A stretch of DNA of 64,000 nt from RI-153 sp963752935 (GTDB lineage Bacteria > Chloroflexota > Anaerolineae > Caldilineales > Caldilineaceae), in contig CAVWAL010000023.1 of assembly GCA_963752935.1 (NCBI GenBank), positions 310,001 to 374,000 of the forward strand. The letters are read 5' to 3'. The notes beneath the pieces were generated by a model. That model was given only the letters and a program-made list of their open reading frames with translations. It had not been told where the DNA came from and searched no databases. The translations under genes were made by a program, and so were the position numbers. Below are positions 60,001-64,000 of this stretch, piece after piece. Every line of letters starts with the position of its first letter. The stretch's first letter is position 1.

Positions 60001-61104
60001 CTACACTGTCAGGATCGCCCGCTTTTCAATCTCTGCCCGATCGGGGTGCGGCTCGATCCCCGGTTCTTCGGGGGCGGTGACGTAGCCGTCGACAACGCTG
60101 AGCGTACCTAGATCGGTGAGGCCCTTGATCTGTTCGCTGTCGATAACCAGTTGTTCGTAGTAATCGTTGTTGGGGATGGCGGCGCAGATGTGCAGGTTGG
60201 CGTAGCCCATGCCGTGAACCTGGGCGCGCATGCCAAATGACTCGGCCAGATGTGCCACCTTCATGGCCCCGGTGACGCCACCCTTGAAGCCGGCGCTGGT
60301 GCGGATCATGTCGAGGGCGCGATATTGGATCCAGGTCGCCGCATTCCAGTGGGCGCCGTCGGAAGTCTCGGCCGCCAGCACGGGAATGTCGAGGCTGCGG
60401 CAGAGTTCGGCGTAACTGGGAATATCAAACTCGCGCATCGGTTCTTCGTACCAGAGAAAATCTACTTCTTCGAGCACACGGCCAAACCAGAGCGACGTCG
60501 TGTAGTCCCAGCCGGCGGAACCGTCAAACATGAGATCAGCGTCGTCTCCCACCCACTTGCGCAGGTTACGGCTGAGTTTGGCATCTTGCCTGGCGTCGCC
60601 CCAGGCGTGAAGTTTGAACGCTTTAAAACCAACATCCCGGCTCTCTTTGATGTAGCGTTCGTATTCGTCCATCGTGTCCCAGGTGACGGTGGAGGCATAG
60701 GCCGGCACTTTGGGATCGTAGCCGCCCAGTAATTTGTAGAGCGGCATGTTTGCTTTGCGCGATTTGATGTCCCAACAGGCGACATCGAGCATCCCCAGCA
60801 CGTGGACCTGCAACTCTTCAATGCGGTCGATCTCCCAGATGCGATGCCAGAGTTGTTCCGTCATCAATGGATCGAGGCCGATCAAAGGTTTGAGGCGGCG
60901 ACGCACAATGTCAGCGACCATATAGCCGCGCCCTGCGTGGGCACAGCCGACGATGCCCTCGTCTGTCTCTACTTTGAGGAGAGCGTGATGGGTGGGCTGA
61001 CCAGGCGGCGTCCCATCGCCGAGGGGCAGTCCTGTGCGCCAGCGAAAGCGCGGCGGTTGCGCGACGGATTCGAGCACATAGCATTTAATGTCCGTGATCT
61101 GCAT
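60001..61104 (-). CDS. Mandelate racemase / muconate lactonizing family enzyme 4
   Basis: A 367-residue enolase-superfamily enzyme. Active-site elements: KxH in FKLHAWGD, metal ligands in LMFDGSAGWD, WYEEPMREFD and LAAETSDGA, and a His in RAQVHGMGYAN. It belongs to the mandelate-racemase-like subgroup of acid-sugar dehydratases, but the substrate is unknown. It is the fourth such enzyme in the window (with 35807, 38790 and 40092) and lies far from the other three, in an operon with the Eis-like gene. Confidence 0.9.
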   Translation of the reverse strand: MQITDIKCYVLESVAQPPRFRWRTGLPLGDGTPPGQPTHHALLKVETDEGIVGCAHAGRGYMVADIVRRRLKPLIGLDPLMTEQLWHRIWEIDRIEELQVHVLGMLDVACWDIKSRKANMPLYKLLGGYDPKVPAYASTVTWDTMDEYERYIKESRDVGFKAFKLHAWGDARQDAKLSRNLRKWVGDDADLMFDGSAGWDYTTSLWFGRVLEEVDFLWYEEPMREFDIPSYAELCRSLDIPVLAAETSDGAHWNAATWIQYRALDMIRTSAGFKGGVTGAMKVAHLAESFGMRAQVHGMGYANLHICAAIPNNDYYEQLVIDSEQIKGLTDLGTLSVVDGYVTAPEEPGIEPHPDRAEIEKRAILTV

Positions 61105-61177
61105 GCTGGGTGTCCTTTTGTGGCGAGCGGAGGATAACTTGGTGGTTGGGTGTCCTGGTTACCTGGATCACGTCGAC

Positions 61178-61345
61178 AAGTTGAAATCGCCTGATCGCTG
61201 CGGCGCAGCGCCTGTAGCAAGCGAACGTAGCGGCCTCGTCGGCGATTCCGTCGAGAGGCTGAAAATCGCCACATTCGATCTCTTGCCGGTTGTCTCGCAC
61301 CTTAGCTTCGCCGGTCGCAAAACTCTCGGTTTCAAATTGACACCA
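61178..61345 (-). repeat. Dispersed repeat family D, copy 2
   Basis: About 168 bp, the uninterrupted form of the element at 45872-46157. It has the ends GTTGAAATCGCC and ACTCTCGGTTTCAA as imperfect inverted repeats, and the same interior blocks. No coding frame. Confidence 0.8.
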
Positions 61346-61404
61346 CTTTAGAATCTATCGTAAGTTCACAGCAGCCCGGCGAAGTTGGCCCGTTTAGAGC
61401 GGAC

Positions 61405-61535
61405 GTAGTGCTGCGTCAAGCGTGATTTGATGGGTAGGGGCGCTGCTTGCTGCGCCCGGCAGAGTGCCGGGCGCAGCAAGCAGCGCCCCTACGGAATTGC
61501 CATCACTTGACCGTTTACACGATAGTAGTGCTGCG
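61405..61535 (+). repeat. Dispersed repeat family B, copy 2, with flanking direct repeats
   Basis: The element (61416-61524) is the inverted partner of 29181-29286. The hairpin core 61434-61492 has 27-bp perfect arms. Immediately outside, GTAGTGCTGCG occurs at 61405-61415 and again at 61525-61535, as expected for a target-site duplication made on insertion. Confidence 0.85.
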
Positions 61536-61558
61536 CACTGTAATTGACCGATAGACAC

Positions 61559-61774
61559 TTAACGTAAAGCGGCAATGATAAAGGCGAGAATCAAAAAGAG
61601 GATGGGGAACGCAAGCATAATCGCCGGTCCCCACCAGCGTTGCCAGCGGCTTTCAAGGCGCTCGGCGAGACGGCCGGGCAAGTCCAGGCGGTTGGTGACA
61701 GAAAGCCACCAGTCGGGTCGCCGGTCACCGCGTGGACGTTTGGGTTTGGACTTGCGTGTTTGTTTAGGAGACAT
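61559..61774 (-). CDS. Small basic single-pass membrane protein
   Basis: A 71-residue protein: a Lys/Arg-rich N-terminus (MSPKQTRKSKPKRPRGD), a short linker, and one hydrophobic segment near the C-terminus (IMLAFPILFLILAFIIAALR). The positive-inside rule suggests the N-terminus is in the cytoplasm. I do not recognise the family. ATG 61774 is preferred over the upstream start, but no strong ribosome-binding site is seen. It lies 78 bp downstream of the LysM protein gene on the same strand. Confidence 0.6.
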   Translation of the reverse strand: MSPKQTRKSKPKRPRGDRRPDWWLSVTNRLDLPGRLAERLESRWQRWWGPAIMLAFPILFLILAFIIAALR

Positions 61775-61852
61775 AGGTTTGATAGGGTGACTGTCTGCCA
61801 AGGTGCTCGTGCAAACCACCGTCCATGCACCCCGTCCTTTCAAGGTGGCGGC

Positions 61853-63253
61853 TCAAAATGGCGGCAAAGTGAGCGTCTGCCCTGGCGACAGGAGAGCGTC
61901 GGGGCCAAGGATATTGCGGTTGGCGTCAAAGATCTCTTGCCAGCGAGCGCCTTCTCCGTAGTATTCGACTGCGATCCACCACAAACTGTCGTCTGCCTGC
62001 ACCGTGTAGGTGGCAGGCAGGCGGATCAGCAGATCAATGCCGTTGACTTCGTCTACGCCGGGCAGCTTCTCGGCCAGGGCAAGCAAGTCTATGCGGTTTT
62101 GGGTTGAAGAGACCGTCCCTTGCAGGATCAGCGTACCACCCTGGAGGCGGGCGCTAATCGGCAGCGCAGCCAGATCAGGCCGCTTGTTTTGGCGAAGAAA
62201 GGCACCTAGATCAAAAGCCTGGCTGGTGGCCAGGGCATCGACTGCGCCCGATTCATCGACAGAGGCAATAGGTTCTGGCGACGGAATCGGCTCTACCGCC
62301 ACGTCATTGACGGTGGCGATAGGCGCTTCAACGACATTGGGCAGCGGTGTTGCCGACGGCAATGGCGTAGATTTCACAGTGGGCGTCACCGGTGTCGGCG
62401 TCGGCGTCGCCGGCGTTGGCGTCACTGGTGTCGGCGATGCCGGTGTGGGTGACGCCGGTGTGGGTGATGCCGGTGTGGGTGATGCCGGTGTGGGTGATGC
62501 CGGTGTCGGTGACGCCGGCATGGGCGGCGTCGTTGACGTGGGCACCGCAACGGCGTTGTTCGCGCCTGCAGGGATCCCCTCACTGTCGTCGACCGCGTTA
62601 ATCGTCGCTGCCTCGCTCGACAGGTCAAGGCGGCGGTTCAGAAATGTATCCGGCCCCAAGAGTTGACTGAGCAATGGCGCCTGCCACCAGATCAAGAGGG
62701 CAAAGACGCCCGCTACCGGCAGCAGCCACGCCCAGCCGAAACGACGTGGACGTGACTCTTCTTCAGCAGATCGATTGGACGAAGCGCGATCCGGCCTGTT
62801 CAACTTTCTGACGATAGGATCAACCGATAGTCTGCTCTTGTTCTTGCCAGATTGAGTCGCCTGGCGTAGGGCGCGTTGTTCTTCTTGATGGGAACGCACC
62901 AACCATTCCGCTTCACCACGCAGACTATCGTCCACAGGGATAGCGGCCACATGACGGCGCATCTGATCATACGCCTGTTGCCTGCGATGGATGAGAGCGG
63001 CCAACAGATGCAGTTCGCTGGCATCGACGCGCGCCAATCCACGCTCAATTTCGGCCAGTGCTTCGACGTCGTTTCCCGCCACTGCCAATTCGGCAGCGCG
63101 ATCATAGTACCCTTGAACTTCATCTTCGGGTAAAAAAGCCGGCCCGGCTTCAGATGGGATCTGATCGCGCAAGTCGGCGTCACATGTGGGGCAGCGGAAA
63201 AGAGGAGGATTCACTTGGACCAGTGAACCGCACTCTGTACAGGTTATTTGCAT
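61853..63253 (-). CDS. Zinc-ribbon, membrane-anchored BON/LysM protein with Pro-Thr linker
   Basis: A 466-residue protein. The N-terminus is a zinc ribbon (CTECGSLV then FRCPTCDADL), then a helical repeat-like region (residues ~45-150), one membrane segment (WAWLLPVAGVFALLIWW, near residue 185), a low-complexity linker of PASPT units, a BON-like domain (LQGGTLILQGTVSSTQNRI), and a C-terminal LysM (YTVQADDSLWWIAVEYYGEG ... LSPGQTLTLPP). The zinc ribbon should be cytoplasmic and the LysM outside, binding glycan. ATG 63253 is chosen because it starts right at the ribbon. Confidence 0.82.
   Translation of the reverse strand: MQITCTECGSLVQVNPPLFRCPTCDADLRDQIPSEAGPAFLPEDEVQGYYDRAAELAVAGNDVEALAEIERGLARVDASELHLLAALIHRRQQAYDQMRRHVAAIPVDDSLRGEAEWLVRSHQEEQRALRQATQSGKNKSRLSVDPIVRKLNRPDRASSNRSAEEESRPRRFGWAWLLPVAGVFALLIWWQAPLLSQLLGPDTFLNRRLDLSSEAATINAVDDSEGIPAGANNAVAVPTSTTPPMPASPTPASPTPASPTPASPTPASPTPASPTPVTPTPATPTPTPVTPTVKSTPLPSATPLPNVVEAPIATVNDVAVEPIPSPEPIASVDESGAVDALATSQAFDLGAFLRQNKRPDLAALPISARLQGGTLILQGTVSSTQNRIDLLALAEKLPGVDEVNGIDLLIRLPATYTVQADDSLWWIAVEYYGEGARWQEIFDANRNILGPDALLSPGQTLTLPPF
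62383..62523. repeat. Tandem 15-bp repeat coding for PASPT units
   Basis: About eight imperfect copies of a 15-bp unit (on the plus strand GATGCCGGTGTGGGT and variants). On the coding strand they give the Pro/Ala/Ser/Thr linker of the LysM protein. Such arrays vary in copy number by slippage. Confidence 0.88.
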
Positions 63254-63600
63254 ACTGTAGCGACTGTCCTGCGATGCAAGATGGAACGACTGTAGCAGTC
63301 TATCATGCGGCGCGACGCGGCGCAAACGAGGATCAAAACCAGCGTGCTTTAGTAGACAAAGTGGGAACAGAAATTTAAACAAGTCGGCAACGGAATCTTC
63401 ATCGTTTCTAAATAAGACTATGTCATACTCATCGCTATGTGATTTGCTGAACACGTCAATCATTGAGTCAGATGGAAGCGTTTTATGGCCAAAATCGCAT
63501 CTGCCGTTACTGCATCGAGCGTAAAAAGAAACGATTCGGGTTCAGTGAAACACGTCAGAACGTCGCCATCGAACCAAACACCAACCGAGGAAGCAACAAC
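63254..63600. other. Divergent intergenic region
   Basis: 347 bp between the LysM protein and the lipoprotein gene. It should hold both promoters, but I see no convincing pair. An in-frame ATG at 63472 would extend the lipoprotein by 43 residues with a CRYC motif, which I consider non-coding because the lipoprotein signal starts at 63601. Confidence 0.45.
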
Positions 63601-64000
63601 ATGAAATCATCATTTGGACAACGTACTTTGATCATCAGCACAACCGCTTTGGCTGCTTTCATGATGCTGGCCTGTAGCACCACACCCACGCCAGAGACCA
63701 GAGCACCTGCGGCCACAGCTACGACAGCAACAGTAGAGCTGACAGAGACGCCGGTTGCGACAGAAGCCGCCGTCGAAGAGGCGGCTCCACCAGCCGCAGC
63801 CGAAGGTACAGCCGCCGTTACCAACACAAAAATCAACCTCAACGACACCAGCGGCGACGAGTTGTTGAACACGATCCCTGATTTTAACCAGCGCTGGGTG
63901 CGCGAGTTCTTAGAGTACCGGCCCTACATCAGCATTCAGCAGTTCCGGCGAGAGATGAGCAAGTATACCAACGACAGCCAGATCAGTACGTGGGAAGAGT
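63601..64000 (+). CDS. Lipoprotein with helix-hairpin-helix (ComEA-like) region, 5' part
   Basis: The first 133 residues of a secreted lipoprotein; the gene runs off the window. The signal peptide ends in the lipobox MMLAC (cysteine near residue 24), followed by a Thr/Ala/Glu-rich linker. From about residue 78, INLNDTSGDELLNTIPDFNQ and FLEYRPYISIQQFRREM resemble the ComEA-type helix-hairpin-helix module (INLNTAS..L..LPGI), which binds DNA in some proteins. The ATG at 63601 has GAGGAAG upstream. Function unknown. Confidence 0.82.
   Translation, partial: MKSSFGQRTLIISTTALAAFMMLACSTTPTPETRAPAATATTATVELTETPVATEAAVEEAAPPAAAEGTAAVTNTKINLNDTSGDELLNTIPDFNQRWVREFLEYRPYISIQQFRREMSKYTNDSQISTWEE

Noticed and set aside
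62010..62666. 218-codon plus-strand ORF rich in GVGDA repeats
   Set aside because: It is the antisense of the PASPT-coding tandem repeat of the LysM protein gene.

Overview
The window is 64 kb of bacterial chromosome with moderately high GC. I infer a Chloroflexota member, probably of the Anaerolineae/Caldilineae type. The reasons are the mix of many solo ABC importers, LacI regulators and enolase-superfamily sugar-acid enzymes, F420 genes (cofE and an LLM oxidoreductase), a GyrA C-terminal-domain protein encoded on its own, a MoxR-DUF58 pair, a baeRF-type protein, and frequent GTG/TTG starts. There is no rRNA operon or other marker that fixes the taxonomy, so this is inference.

Layout. 1-2.85 kb: end of a dipeptide-type ABC importer (binding protein, permease B, permease C with two frameshifts). 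2.9-9.6 kb (minus): a very large M14 carboxypeptidase-like protein, a beta-lactamase-fold hydrolase, a double-GNAT protein and an ornithine-cyclodeaminase-like enzyme. 10-17.9 kb: an HDOD response regulator, a NagD-like phosphatase flanked by two broken genes, a minus operon (GyrA-CTD protein, YqeB, CofE, truncated MerR), a sarcosine-oxidase-like flavoenzyme and a glycosyltransferase. 18.0-26.2 kb: a sugar ABC operon with its LacI regulator and a large modular protein, bracketed by two inverted copies of a ~156 bp repeat. 26.3-32.5 kb: thioesterase, MoxR-DUF58, a second LacI regulator, RNase PH, two tRNA-Ala genes and a HET-C-like protein. 32.5-42.4 kb: a sugar-acid catabolic region with Gfo/Idh, aldo-keto reductase, LLM oxidoreductase, three enolase-superfamily enzymes including glucarate dehydratase, an RraA-like aldolase and a TetR-regulated metallo-hydrolase. 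42.5-50.6 kb: small membrane protein, a protein with a cysteine cluster like phage head proteins, a DHA2 exporter, phosphoribosyltransferase-prfA-prmC and a HAD phosphatase. 50.7-54.7 kb: a P1B-4 metal ATPase with a Fur/PerR-type repressor and clear operator boxes, facing a baeRF protein. 54.9-61.1 kb: FadN-FadA beta-oxidation pair, an Eis-like acetyltransferase and a fourth enolase-superfamily enzyme. 61.5-64 kb: zinc-ribbon/BON/LysM protein and a partial lipoprotein with a helix-hairpin-helix-like region.

How the parts fit: most genes serve uptake and catabolism of sugars, sugar acids, peptides and fatty acids, with local one-operon regulators. Several promoters are close to the sigma-70 consensus with visible operators (LacI at 23.2 kb, TetR at 37.3 kb, Fur/PerR at 53.4 kb).

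The most unusual layer is non-coding. At least four families of palindromic, MITE-like repeats occur in inverted or multiple copies between genes, one nested inside another and one flanked by an 11-bp direct repeat. Three clean +1 frameshifts (two in the dipeptide permease, one in the metallo-hydrolase) could be real or could be assembly errors. I did not find a defence island, CRISPR array, prophage or transposase gene.
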